The translations under genes were made by a program, and so were the position numbers. Below, piece after piece: positions 1 through 7,920 of a DNA stretch of 21,349 bases (its first letter is position 1; every line of letters begins with the position of its first letter). The notes under the pieces are model-generated. The model saw only the letters and a program-made list of their open reading frames with translations. It was not told the origin of the DNA and did no database searches. Source of the DNA: Bacteroidales bacterium (GTDB taxonomy: Bacteria > Bacteroidota > Bacteroidia > Bacteroidales > P3). The stretch covers positions 1 through 21,349 of the forward strand of contig SFPR01000029.1 in assembly GCA_004551865.1 (NCBI GenBank). The letters are read 5' to 3'.

Positions 1-926
1 ACATGGACCGAGTTGCTCATCTTATGGACAGAGTAATGCACGCAATAGGACTGCATGGCAAGAGTTTCATTCCTCTTATCATAGGGTTTGGTTGCAATGT
101 GCCTGCAATAATGGCTACAAAAATCTTGAAAGACCCTCGAGACCGCTTGGTAACAATGCTCATTGTTCCCTTTATGTCTTGTTCTGCCCGATTGCCTGTT
201 TATATTGTCATTGCAGGAACTTTTTTTCCTGAGAATGCAGCACTTGTCATGTTTTGCTTATATGTATTGGGAGTAATTTTGGCAATGATTTTTGCTCTTC
301 TTTTCCGCAAAACGTTCAACAAAGCCAACCATGCACCTTACACAAACTCTCTATGCGAATATACCAAGCCACATTTAGTTGCTGTATTGAAAAATATAGG
401 TGTCAATGCAGGGCAATTTTTGAAAAAAATGGGCGGTATTGTATTGATAGCCTCCATTTTGCTTTGGGGATTGATGTATTTTCCTCAGAAAAACTCCATT
501 AACGTAGAACAAAGCTACATTGCAAAGATAGGCAAGACCATCGAACCGATAATGAAACCTATCGGGTTTGATTGGAAGCTATCTGTGTCGCTCATTTGCG
601 GCATTGCGGCCAAAGAACTCATCGTTTCAAACCTCGGAGTACTCTATTCGGACAATCCGGACACAAGTGCCGAGGTATTGGGTGCAAAACTCAAAGCTGC
701 AACCTACCCTGTTGATGAAACCGGAATTGCAAAACCTATATTCACCAAGCCTGTTGCCCTGAGCTTCTTGGTCTTTACGCTGATTTATTTCCCTTGTACG
801 GGAGTATTTGCGGCAGTTGCAAAGCATAGCAAGTGGAAATGGGCAATCTTTTTAGTAACCTATACCTCTATTGTGGCGTGGATACTTTCCTTTGCGACCT
901 TCAAAATATCGGGAATGTTCTTTTGA
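1..926 (+). CDS. feoB: Ferrous iron transport protein B (FeoB), C-terminal part, 5' truncated by window edge
   Basis: FeoB is the inner-membrane Fe(II) transporter: an N-terminal GTPase drives uptake through a membrane domain with Gate repeats. Only about 308 C-terminal residues lie in the window. The frame is open to base 1, so the ATG at base 3 is internal and not the real start. Visible hallmarks are the Gate segment GFGCNVPAIMAT near residue 29 of the fragment and PFMSCSARLPVY near residue 57, both with the conserved cysteines of this domain. A second Gate-type segment follows (CGIAAKELIVSNLGVLY), then the C-terminal helices (FPCTGVFAAVAKHSKWKWA). The GTPase and FeoA-like parts would lie to the left. 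The stop TGA at 924-926 is nine bases from the stop of the convergent gene. Family assignment is secure; regulation cannot be seen from this fragment. Confidence 0.95.
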   Translation, partial: MDRVAHLMDRVMHAIGLHGKSFIPLIIGFGCNVPAIMATKILKDPRDRLVTMLIVPFMSCSARLPVYIVIAGTFFPENAALVMFCLYVLGVILAMIFALLFRKTFNKANHAPYTNSLCEYTKPHLVAVLKNIGVNAGQFLKKMGGIVLIASILLWGLMYFPQKNSINVEQSYIAKIGKTIEPIMKPIGFDWKLSVSLICGIAAKELIVSNLGVLYSDNPDTSAEVLGAKLKAATYPVDETGIAKPIFTKPVALSFLVFTLIYFPCTGVFAAVAKHSKWKWAIFLVTYTSIVAWILSFATFKISGMFF

Positions 927-935
927 TTTGGTTGT

Positions 936-2000
936 TTAGAACAAATATCTGAAAGGGAGCAGAATACACTCTATTATCTTGTCTATTGTCGAACGTTTTT
1001 TCCACTTTTGAAAATCGAAAGAGTTGCAATACTTCAACGTAGAGTCGAAATGCTCTCTTAAAGGTGCGATAAGAGAAGGTTCTTTACCTATGAGAGCCAG
1101 CTCATATTGGTATCTGAACGAGCGATAGTCAAAATTGGCAGAACTGATTGAGAACAACTCTTGGTCAATCATCACTCCCTTGGCGTGCAAGTTGCCTGCG
1201 GTATAGAAATACAGCTTTACGCCTGCCTGATGCAAGCCTCCGAGATAGTGTCTGCGGATTATGTCCACAACATGAACGTCAGAATGAATGGGGCTTACAA
1301 CAATCACGTTTACACCTCTTTGAGCAGCCTCACTTAACTGCTTTCTCAACACATGACCGGGAAGAAAATAGGGCGTTTCTATGATAATTTCTTTTTTTGC
1401 TTTGGAGATAAGACGTTCGTACTTGGTCTTTATCTTTTGCCGATAGATAGTGGGAATATCCTGAATGAAGACCCAATCGCCTATGTGCAAGTCTCGTTTT
1501 GTCCCAATCTTGCTAAACGAATAGCGTTCAAACGAACGGAAGCTGTCTTTGAAAGAACGTCTGAGTATGGAGAGCAAATTTTCGTCCGTTGTCCTCAAAT
1601 TCAATTCTCTCCAATTAAGACAGTATGCCGTAATGTTGGTTGAGCCTATGTAACCTATGCTTTCATCAATCACAAAGAGCTTTCGGTGGTTGCGACAATG
1701 GTTTTTGGAAAGAAAAGACTTGCCGAGTTTCATCTTTCTGTACACTCTGACTTCTGCACCCTGCCTGATGAGGGGTTCAAAGAACGATGTCTCGGCTCCC
1801 GTTCCCCATGCATCAACCAAAATCTTTATCTCCACACCCTCTTTTGCCTTTTCCTCCAAAGCCATACGGAACTTCTCCCCCATGGCGTCCTTTCCAAAAC
1901 GATAAATCTCTATCCAGACACTCTGCTTTGCCGCCTTTATATCGTTCAAAATGGAGTTAAACAAAACAAGATTGTCATCAAAAATCTTATACTTGTCCAT
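936..2000 (-). CDS. Phospholipase D family protein, cardiolipin synthase-like
   Basis: The 354-residue product has two PLD HKD motifs: H105-x-K107-x4-D112 (in HRKLFVID) and H272-x-K274-x4-D279 (in HAKGVMID), each followed by the usual G/S-S-x-N segment. This arrangement is known from cardiolipin synthases and phosphatidyltransferases that join two phospholipids through a phosphohistidine intermediate. It lacks the two N-terminal membrane helices of ClsA-type enzymes and is closer in size to ClsB-type proteins; the substrate is inferred. The open frame extends to an ATG at 2054, adding MISISVIFSIFVVLNLLQ. I chose the ATG at 2000 because a good -10-like element (TATTTTTG on the minus strand, 2021-2028) lies inside that extension, leaving a short leader. 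A cluster of palindromes lies just upstream of the promoter. The gene is convergent with feoB. Confidence 0.88.
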   Translation of the reverse strand: MDKYKIFDDNLVLFNSILNDIKAAKQSVWIEIYRFGKDAMGEKFRMALEEKAKEGVEIKILVDAWGTGAETSFFEPLIRQGAEVRVYRKMKLGKSFLSKNHCRNHRKLFVIDESIGYIGSTNITAYCLNWRELNLRTTDENLLSILRRSFKDSFRSFERYSFSKIGTKRDLHIGDWVFIQDIPTIYRQKIKTKYERLISKAKKEIIIETPYFLPGHVLRKQLSEAAQRGVNVIVVSPIHSDVHVVDIIRRHYLGGLHQAGVKLYFYTAGNLHAKGVMIDQELFSISSANFDYRSFRYQYELALIGKEPSLIAPLREHFDSTLKYCNSFDFQKWKKRSTIDKIIECILLPFRYLF

Positions 2001-2020
2001 TTGCAACAAATTTAGGACTA

Positions 2021-2050
2021 CAAAAATACTAAAAATCACAGAAATAGAAA
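2021..2050 (-). promoter_or_regulatory. Predicted Bacteroidota-type promoter of the PLD gene
   Basis: On the minus strand, TATTTTTG (2021-2028) matches the -7 consensus TAnnTTTG exactly. An imperfect -33 element TTTC (2047-2050) lies 18 bases upstream. The predicted start of transcription is about 13-15 bases before the ATG at 2000, which supports the shorter gene start. Confidence 0.5.
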
Positions 2051-2073
2051 TCACAATGGGATTTTGTCAAAAT

Positions 2074-2149
2074 AAAACGGCGATTTATTTTCCCAAAACG
2101 CCGTTTCGTTCTGACAAAACGCCGTTTTATTTTTGCGAAACGGCGTTTT
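2074..2149. repeat. Palindrome cluster A: four 13-base units at exact 21-base spacing
   Basis: Units start at 2074 (AAAACGGCGATTT, one mismatch), 2095 (AAAACGCCGTTTC), 2116 (AAAACGCCGTTTT) and 2137 (GAAACGGCGTTTT). Each is a near-perfect palindrome around a single central C or G, with 8-base spacers. Central bases run G, C, C, G, so the first pair and the last pair are near reverse complements that can form long stems. The cluster begins right at the stop codon of the helical-protein gene (2148-2150) and ends about 24 bases upstream of the PLD promoter. It could act as a terminator for the upstream operon, a protein-binding array, or a repetitive element; the sequence alone does not decide. 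Confidence 0.9.
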
Positions 2150-2768
2150 ATTTCAAGCTGTTCAATTTGTGTTGCAATCGCTTGCGGTATGCTCTTGATG
2201 AAGGCTCGCATCTTAGTTGCAAACTATCACAATATGCCTGCAATTCGTCTTTTATCCAATCTTCTTTTTCAATGCAGAACAGCAAGAGTTCACAACAGTT
2301 TTGCTTTGTGGAATTTATCACTTTTTTGTCGATGATAAATTCAAAGCATCTTTGGATTATTTTGTCTTTGGGTAAGTTTTGGAGTTTTGTTGCCAATTCT
2401 CGGTCAATCCTTCCTTTGTCTGCCTTTGACAACAAGCCTGCAAGTAGTTTTGCAAACTCCCTCATGCTACTCTGATTGCAAATGCGGTCAAACTTTTCGC
2501 ACAATTCATCGACAAAATATAGTGCATAAATAGGATTTTTCTCACACAGCTTTTCCAGAACCCAAGCCGCATGAAAGCCTGCTTTGGTTTTGTTTTCCAG
2601 AGCGACCGAAAACACATCTTCTATGCTCAATCGCTCGTCTTCAACTGCCTCTATCATGCGATTGATATCCTCTCTGCCATGGAGCTTTTCCATAAGAGAG
2701 ATTAGCTCTTCGGGCTTTTCGTCATGCAAATGCTCAGAAACAATTGTGCAATCGGTCATCTGACGCAT
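2148..2768 (-). CDS. Hypothetical all-helical protein, HEAT/ARM-like
   Basis: I do not recognise a named family with confidence. The 206-residue product has no signal peptide or membrane segment and is rich in amphipathic helices with Leu, Ala, Lys and Glu, for example AGFHAAWVLEKLCEKNPIYA and the segments around residues 85-115 and 135-165. This resembles short HEAT- or ARM-type repeats. Small proteins like this in Bacteroidota may be loosely annotated as adenylosuccinate lyase-related; no lyase signature is visible here. The start is eight bases after the stop of the outer-membrane barrel gene, so it is very likely co-transcribed as the last gene of the TPR-barrel operon. An in-frame ATG three codons later (2759) is an alternative start. 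The stop codon overlaps the last unit of palindrome cluster A. Probably a cytoplasmic scaffold-type protein; function unknown. Confidence 0.75.
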   Translation of the reverse strand: MRQMTDCTIVSEHLHDEKPEELISLMEKLHGREDINRMIEAVEDERLSIEDVFSVALENKTKAGFHAAWVLEKLCEKNPIYALYFVDELCEKFDRICNQSSMREFAKLLAGLLSKADKGRIDRELATKLQNLPKDKIIQRCFEFIIDKKVINSTKQNCCELLLFCIEKEDWIKDELQAYCDSLQLRCEPSSRAYRKRLQHKLNSLK

Positions 2769-2776
2769 ACAAAATC

Positions 2777-4477
2777 TCAGAATGCAATCCTTGCTCCCAA
2801 CATTCCGACAAATCGTTGCGACGGATAGTTGTAGTATTCGTAATATCGCTGAAACGCAAGGTTGTTAAGCTCCACAAAAAACACCATTTGCTCCGAATAG
2901 CGGTAAGATGCACTGAGGTTAAGGTCAAACTTGGACGAAAGAGTTTGCGTTTCGCCATTTGGGTCTAAGCACTTAACCGCCGAAGAGAAGATTGGAATGA
3001 GCGAAATTGCAAGTTTGTCTGCCGCAACATACTCAATTCCCATGTTGATTTTGAATTTTGGGGTGTACCATGCAGCTTCTATGCTGTCGGTTGTAAGGTT
3101 TTGGAACATTGCACCGGCTTTTATGCTTACTGAATTGAAAGTATAGTCAAAGTTAAGCTCGGCATAAAATCGCTTCACGTCGTCATAAACCAATGTAAAC
3201 ATATTTCCGAGAGCCGCATTCTTGTCGATGGTGTAAAAATACTTGTTGTCAATCACCTGATAGCCTGCTTCCAAGTTCAATCTTATGTTGTTGCTGTTCG
3301 CATAGTCCGCACGGGCAAACAGAGAGGTGGTGTAAGTTGCATTAGTTTCAAAAATTGGCGACATGAAAGGGTTTTCCTTTACAAGGGAATGCAGCGTCGG
3401 CACATCAATAGTTGATTGCAATCCTCCCTTAAAGGTAAAATGGTCTGCAACCGGCTTTGAACTTGCAACCAATGTGGGAAGAAAATAGAACGAACTACTA
3501 TTTCCAAATGTGGGAACGAAAGATACCGAAGCATGAATGTCGGCTTGTTTCACCCCAAAGTCCATAAACGCTTTTATATCGACCATTCCGTATGTGTTGT
3601 CGAAAGGAGAATAAACCATGACGGGATTAAAGAAAGGCGTAAAGTCTTCTGCTGCATATTTTCCCAACACCTGCTTGTATGCAACGTTCATTCCTATGAG
3701 CTGATTGCTGTTTGCAAATAGAGAGAACTCTCTTGCCAATCCTGCTGTCAAATATAGGTCTGTCTCTTTGTTACCCCATTTGCCGCCGGTGTGCTTTGCT
3801 TCAAACAAAGCATTGCTCTGCCATTTTGTATCTTGACGATTGAGACTTGTAAAGCCGATAGAGCCTCCCACGCTGTGATATGGAGTTCTGTAATCCTTCT
3901 TTTCTTTGTTCAAACTGTCGGCAAAGCCATAGTAATAGTACCTTTGATGTTCGTAGAACAGCCTTGCGTCGGCAGCATAGTTGCTCCAAATCTTCTTTGC
4001 ATAAAGATTGAGATTATTGTTCGCAAAAGACGAATTGGCATAGTCCTTAATCTGTCCGAGAGAAGAGCGATGCTTGAAGTTGATACTGTAAACAAAATCT
4101 TTTGAACGGGTCTGAGAGTATGACGCATCAACAAGTGAGGAGAAGTAAGTGCCGACTGCGGCTTTCAAGTGAGTGTTGTAGAGCATTGCAATAGGCTCTC
4201 CCTTAACCTTGGCAGGCTTTATCTTTTCAAAATTCATCGTTGTCGGAAAACGTTTGGTGGTTTTGTCGTAGCTAAACGAGGGCAAAACGAACTCAGACTC
4301 CACAACAGAGGGCTTATCTCCCAACTTATATGCCTCACTCACCACAGGCGAAAAAGAACTCCGCATTATCACACTCTCGTTATAGCCCTTGTCATCTTTG
4401 TTTTGGGCGTATGCGTTTGCAAACAAAAGACTTGCCGAAGCGATTGCAAATATATATTTTCTCATTTTGCTGTTCAT
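2777..4477 (-). CDS. Outer-membrane beta-barrel protein, TonB-dependent-receptor-like but without a plug
   Basis: The 566-residue product starts with a Sec signal peptide (MNSKMRKYIFAIASASLLFA, cleavage likely after AYA near residue 24). A short N-terminal segment follows, then a long run of alternating aromatic strands and glycine/asparagine turns, typical of an outer-membrane barrel. The last residues, GMLGARIAF, end in phenylalanine as in BAM-targeted barrels. Strand features resemble the barrel of TonB-dependent receptors, but there is no carboxypeptidase-like domain, TonB box or plug domain, and the length is well below a full receptor. The ATG at 4465 (M5) is an alternative start. It lies 18 bases after the TPR gene and eight bases before the helical-protein gene. 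The TPR partner could assemble with it at the envelope; the transported substrate, if any, is unknown. Confidence 0.8.
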   Translation of the reverse strand: MNSKMRKYIFAIASASLLFANAYAQNKDDKGYNESVIMRSSFSPVVSEAYKLGDKPSVVESEFVLPSFSYDKTTKRFPTTMNFEKIKPAKVKGEPIAMLYNTHLKAAVGTYFSSLVDASYSQTRSKDFVYSINFKHRSSLGQIKDYANSSFANNNLNLYAKKIWSNYAADARLFYEHQRYYYYGFADSLNKEKKDYRTPYHSVGGSIGFTSLNRQDTKWQSNALFEAKHTGGKWGNKETDLYLTAGLAREFSLFANSNQLIGMNVAYKQVLGKYAAEDFTPFFNPVMVYSPFDNTYGMVDIKAFMDFGVKQADIHASVSFVPTFGNSSSFYFLPTLVASSKPVADHFTFKGGLQSTIDVPTLHSLVKENPFMSPIFETNATYTTSLFARADYANSNNIRLNLEAGYQVIDNKYFYTIDKNAALGNMFTLVYDDVKRFYAELNFDYTFNSVSIKAGAMFQNLTTDSIEAAWYTPKFKINMGIEYVAADKLAISLIPIFSSAVKCLDPNGETQTLSSKFDLNLSASYRYSEQMVFFVELNNLAFQRYYEYYNYPSQRFVGMLGARIAF

Positions 4478-4495
4478 TGTATTTGTTATTTGTTT

Positions 4496-7400
4496 TTATC
4501 TTGGTTCATCTACTATTATGATTTCATCGACCGCCTCTTGCTGTTCCTGACGCTTCTCCTGCTTTTCTTGTTGCGTCTTTTCCTGCTGCATGGTGAGGCT
4601 TATGAGCTTTTGTCTTGCGGTTTCAATCAACTCTTCATCGCCTTCATAGTTGTCAATTATGCTTTGAAGAGTTTGTTTTGCCTGCAAGGTATTTCCTTTG
4701 CTCTTGAAGATGTCTGCCCAAAGGATAAAGGCTTTTGCAAGATAGTATTCGCTCGAAGGGTTGGCGTTGATTTGGTGAATTATCTTCTCGGCTTCGTCTA
4801 TCTTTCCTGCCATAAAGTTCAGTTCTGCCAAGGTATATTGTGCCTCGGCGGCATATTCCGGATTTTTTGCTTTGGTCAGGCGTTTGAACTCTTCGATTGC
4901 CTGTCCTGTATTTTGGTTTGCAAGCAACGACTTTGCCAAGGTGTAGTTTGCTCTTTCCCTTACAGCCTCGTCCAACTTGTCGAGGGAAAGCAATTTGTTG
5001 GCACAGATTATGGCAGAGTCGAATTGGCTCAACGCAAAGTACGATTGCATAAGTCCGTCCATTGCTTGGAGTTTGTAAGAACTGATTTCGGCAATTTCTT
5101 CAAGCCTTTGGTATTGTTGCTTCGACTTTTCGTAATCCTTGTTTTCAAGATTTATTTCTGCTGCTTTGAGGAGCGATTTCTCCGTAAAGATGTTTTTCGA
5201 ATTTGAAATGACTTTTTCGTAGCACGATAGAGCCTCCTGCTTCTGGTTTTCTCTCGAAAGGCAATCGGCAAGGTAGTAGTTGGCAGTTACAGAGAACGCT
5301 CCGTCGGGATATTTTGCCAAATACTGCTTAAAACCGCTCATTGCATTCTTATAATTGCCCTCCATGTAGAGGTTTTCCGCAGCTTGGAAGCTGATGGAGT
5401 CTTGTTCTCCGACGGAAATTTTTGCATTAGGAATTGTGGAAGTGTAAGATATAAATTCATCTACTTTATTTGCTTCCACATATATGGCTTTTATATTTGC
5501 CAATGCCAAACGTGCTTCTTTGCTTTCGGGATAGGTCTTCACCAACTTGTCCAAATACACAAGTGCTTTCTTGTCTTCGCCCAACTTATAGTAAATCATA
5601 CCAATTTTTGCGTAGCAGTCTCTTGTGTGAATGGACTGAGGGTGAGCGTCAATGATGCTTTGATAGGTCTGTATTGCCGATTTGTTCTCTTCTAATGTCA
5701 GATAGGTGTTTGCCAACTCATATTTCATGCTCGCAATGTAGTTGCTGCCGTCATATTTCTTGATTGCATTTTGCAAAATCTCCTTCTTCTTTGCGTAATT
5801 GCCCAAAGCACCCGATGCCATTGCCGTTTGGTAACAAGCATAGTCGGCATCTTGAAGCTGTTGAGCGATTATCTTGTCATATTCCGAGATTGCAGCCGAA
5901 AATTCCCTGCACATATACAGACAATCTGCATACCTGAGGCAGGCATCATCGCTTTGCTCCTTCCTGATTTTGCCTATTGCTCTTTGAAAATAGCCTTTTG
6001 CTATGCTGTACTTCTTTTGTCTGAAAAGGTTATAGCCCATTGCATAATCGGCTTGCGAAACGAATTGGCTCTTGTCTGCTCCCGGAACAGAGTAAAAGGT
6101 ATTCAGGTTCTTTATAGACAGCTCATATTCTCCCATTTGGTGGTAAGCCTCGGCTTTGAGGTAGTATGCGGCAGCTGTAAGGCTGTTATCGTGTGTTTGA
6201 GAAAGGGATTTGTCCAAATATATCAAGGCATCGTCGGTGCGGTTCTCGTTAAAAAGCTCTATTGCTCTGTTGAGACAGAGACGTTGGTAGGCTTTATTGA
6301 CCGAAAGGTTGCGTTCGGACATTTGTTCTATCATCTCAATCGCATCTCGATAGTTTTTCATTTCACCATAAAGCTGTGCAAGATATTCCTTTGCTTCGTT
6401 TGCCTTGTCAGAATTGGGGAATTGTTCGGTGAAAGTTTGAAAGGCTTTGAGCGGCTCGTTGTATGCCGAGGAGGTTTCGCAAGCCACTTTGGCATAATTG
6501 AGCAATGCTTTCTCCTTTATCGTCATGTCGAAATCCATTTCGCTCGCTTCCTTAAACATTGCCTTGGCATTGCTTTTGTCATTGGTCTCTATGCAGCAGA
6601 TACCAAGGTGATAGAGTGCGTTTTGTGCAAGAGAGTCTTTTTTCTCTATGGCTTTTGCAAGATAGGTTTTGGCTTGTTTGAAGTCTTTTTCTTCCATTAG
6701 CGAAAATCCCAAGAGGTAATAGTCTTGCACATCGGCACCCTCCTGTTCTGCAGCCTTTATAAGATATGGCGTTGCTTCCTTATATTGTCCGAGTTTGTAG
6801 TAAGCATCGCCCAACATACGGTTAAGCTCTCCGCTTCTCTTGGATTGGGATTTTTCGGACAGAGAAGGGGCTATCTTTATCAGCTCTTCATAATTTTCTT
6901 GATAGTAATAGATGTGTGCAATGTAGTATGGAACAATTTTTCCGAAACTTTTGTCTTCCTGAAGGGTCAAAAACTCTTTCAACGCAAGGTTGTAGCGACC
7001 TTGTTCGTAGAGAATGTGAGCGTAAAAGTAGGTTGAGGGTGCTGCAAACTTGCTTTTTGCGTCCTTTACCTTGTCAAATTCTTCCAAGGCTTCGTCATAT
7101 CGGTTCAACATGAACAAACAATGTCCTCGTTTGTAGTAATACTCAAATTTATCATCTTGATTGAGAATTGCAACGTTCATCTTGGAATATACTTCTATGG
7201 CTTGGTCGTAGCGTTCGCCTCGGGCATAGAAGTTTGCCAACAAAAAGTATGCTTCATTGCAGTGAGAAGACTGAGGACAGAGGCTTATGAACTCACAAAG
7301 CAAAGCATCGGCATCTTTGTTCATCATTTCGTATGCCGAAGACGCCCGATAGAACATTATATCCTGCAACAATTCTTCTCTGTCTTGCGGAGTTTGCTCC

Positions 7401-7576
7401 ACAAGGGCGGAAAATTGTTCGAATGAGGCGGCATAATTCTTGTTCACATAGTTGTCGTAAGCTCTCAAAAAGGCTTCCGGATATGATTTTTCGATAGTTA
7501 TCTTTTGGGAAAAGGCACTATGGTTCAGCAATATGACCATTCCCAAACAGCATAAGATGAAAACATTTTTTCTCAT
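4496..7576 (-). CDS. Large secreted tetratricopeptide-repeat (TPR) protein
   Basis: The 1026-residue product has an N-terminal signal peptide (MRKNVFILCCLGMVILLNHS, cleavage after AFS near residue 23) and no other membrane segment. From about residue 30 to 990 it is a continuous solenoid of TPR-type helix pairs. Recurrent signatures include NYAASFEQFSALVEQ, RYDQAIEVYSKM, RYDEALEEFDKV, QYKEATPYLIKAAE and NKSAIQTYQSIIDAHPQS. Several units resemble the YbgF/CpoB and BamD TPR style (YPDGAFSVTANYYLADCL, FPNSDKANEAKEYLAQLY). The C-terminus is a Gln/Glu/Lys-rich stretch ending in an acidic tail. It is the first gene of a minus-strand operon with an outer-membrane barrel and a helical protein, so a periplasmic scaffold or assembly role at the outer membrane is a fair inference. 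No consensus promoter was found in the 344 bases upstream. Confidence 0.88.
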   Translation of the reverse strand: MRKNVFILCCLGMVILLNHSAFSQKITIEKSYPEAFLRAYDNYVNKNYAASFEQFSALVEQTPQDREELLQDIMFYRASSAYEMMNKDADALLCEFISLCPQSSHCNEAYFLLANFYARGERYDQAIEVYSKMNVAILNQDDKFEYYYKRGHCLFMLNRYDEALEEFDKVKDAKSKFAAPSTYFYAHILYEQGRYNLALKEFLTLQEDKSFGKIVPYYIAHIYYYQENYEELIKIAPSLSEKSQSKRSGELNRMLGDAYYKLGQYKEATPYLIKAAEQEGADVQDYYLLGFSLMEEKDFKQAKTYLAKAIEKKDSLAQNALYHLGICCIETNDKSNAKAMFKEASEMDFDMTIKEKALLNYAKVACETSSAYNEPLKAFQTFTEQFPNSDKANEAKEYLAQLYGEMKNYRDAIEMIEQMSERNLSVNKAYQRLCLNRAIELFNENRTDDALIYLDKSLSQTHDNSLTAAAYYLKAEAYHQMGEYELSIKNLNTFYSVPGADKSQFVSQADYAMGYNLFRQKKYSIAKGYFQRAIGKIRKEQSDDACLRYADCLYMCREFSAAISEYDKIIAQQLQDADYACYQTAMASGALGNYAKKKEILQNAIKKYDGSNYIASMKYELANTYLTLEENKSAIQTYQSIIDAHPQSIHTRDCYAKIGMIYYKLGEDKKALVYLDKLVKTYPESKEARLALANIKAIYVEANKVDEFISYTSTIPNAKISVGEQDSISFQAAENLYMEGNYKNAMSGFKQYLAKYPDGAFSVTANYYLADCLSRENQKQEALSCYEKVISNSKNIFTEKSLLKAAEINLENKDYEKSKQQYQRLEEIAEISSYKLQAMDGLMQSYFALSQFDSAIICANKLLSLDKLDEAVRERANYTLAKSLLANQNTGQAIEEFKRLTKAKNPEYAAEAQYTLAELNFMAGKIDEAEKIIHQINANPSSEYYLAKAFILWADIFKSKGNTLQAKQTLQSIIDNYEGDEELIETARQKLISLTMQQEKTQQEKQEKRQEQQEAVDEIIIVDEPR

Positions 7577-7720
7577 AATGATGACATATTGTTACAAGCG
7601 ACTAAATTAGTATCAAAACGACAAATGGCAATCTGCCGTTCTATGTTTTTATCAACGATTGATTGTTTATAAATTATTGTGTTGCCGAGTGTGTTTTTTG
7701 TATTTTCGTCCTGCAAAAAC

Positions 7721-7754
7721 AAAACGCCGTTTCAGCAAAATAAAACGGCGTTTT
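7721..7754. repeat. Palindrome cluster B: two 13-base units at 21-base spacing
   Basis: Units are AAAACGCCGTTTC (7721-7733) and AAAACGGCGTTTT (7742-7754), separated by AGCAAAAT. They carry opposite central bases, so they are reverse complements at 12 of 13 positions and could form a stem with an eight-base loop. The cluster lies between divergent genes, about 118 bases upstream of the pepE -7 element and 145 bases upstream of the TPR gene start. It therefore does not follow any gene end, which argues against a pure terminator role. Confidence 0.9.
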
Positions 7755-7871
7755 AGTTTCACCAATCAAAGATGATTGAAAATCAATCGGTTAAACAGAC
7801 GATTTGGCTTTGATTTGCAATTTTAGGAAACGTGTTTCGGCTCTTTCTGTCGGCAAATGAAATAAATATCT

Positions 7872-7879
7872 TATCTTTG
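7872..7879 (+). promoter_or_regulatory. Predicted -7 element of the pepE promoter
   Basis: TATCTTTG matches the Bacteroidota -7 consensus TAnnTTTG, 41 bases before the pepE ATG. No convincing TTTG -33 element is seen at the usual spacing; TTTC at 7844-7847 is 24 bases upstream. The leader is A-rich without a Shine-Dalgarno sequence, as is usual in this phylum. Confidence 0.5.
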
Positions 7880-7920
7880 TGGTTTGAACAAATGAAATAA
7901 CAATTTAACATCACAAAGAC

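Larger units (their letters stand above)
7577..7920. other. Divergent intergenic region between the TPR operon and pepE
   Basis: These 344 AT-rich bases separate two divergent genes. They hold palindrome cluster B (7721-7754) roughly in the middle and a -7 element for pepE (7872-7879). On the minus strand no exact TAnnTTTG was found before the TPR gene; TAATTTAG (7602-7609) is one base off but lacks a well-placed -33 element. An antisense open frame across 7783-8430 is a shadow of pepE. No RNA gene or conserved ORF was recognised. Confidence 0.6.

Noticed and set aside
916..943. TGTTCT/AGAACA inverted repeat between feoB and the PLD gene as a terminator
   Set aside because: Only six base pairs, AT-rich, with a 16-base loop and no U-tract; too weak to call.
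2029..2211. Small basic protein with KRRF heptads on the minus strand of cluster A
   Set aside because: Most of it is the repeat cluster itself; it overlaps the end of the helical-protein gene and the PLD promoter, and has no start signal.
4169..5206. 345-codon plus-strand frame opposite the TPR and barrel genes
   Set aside because: It spans two genes on the other strand and has the Leu/Cys/Phe-rich composition of an antisense shadow.
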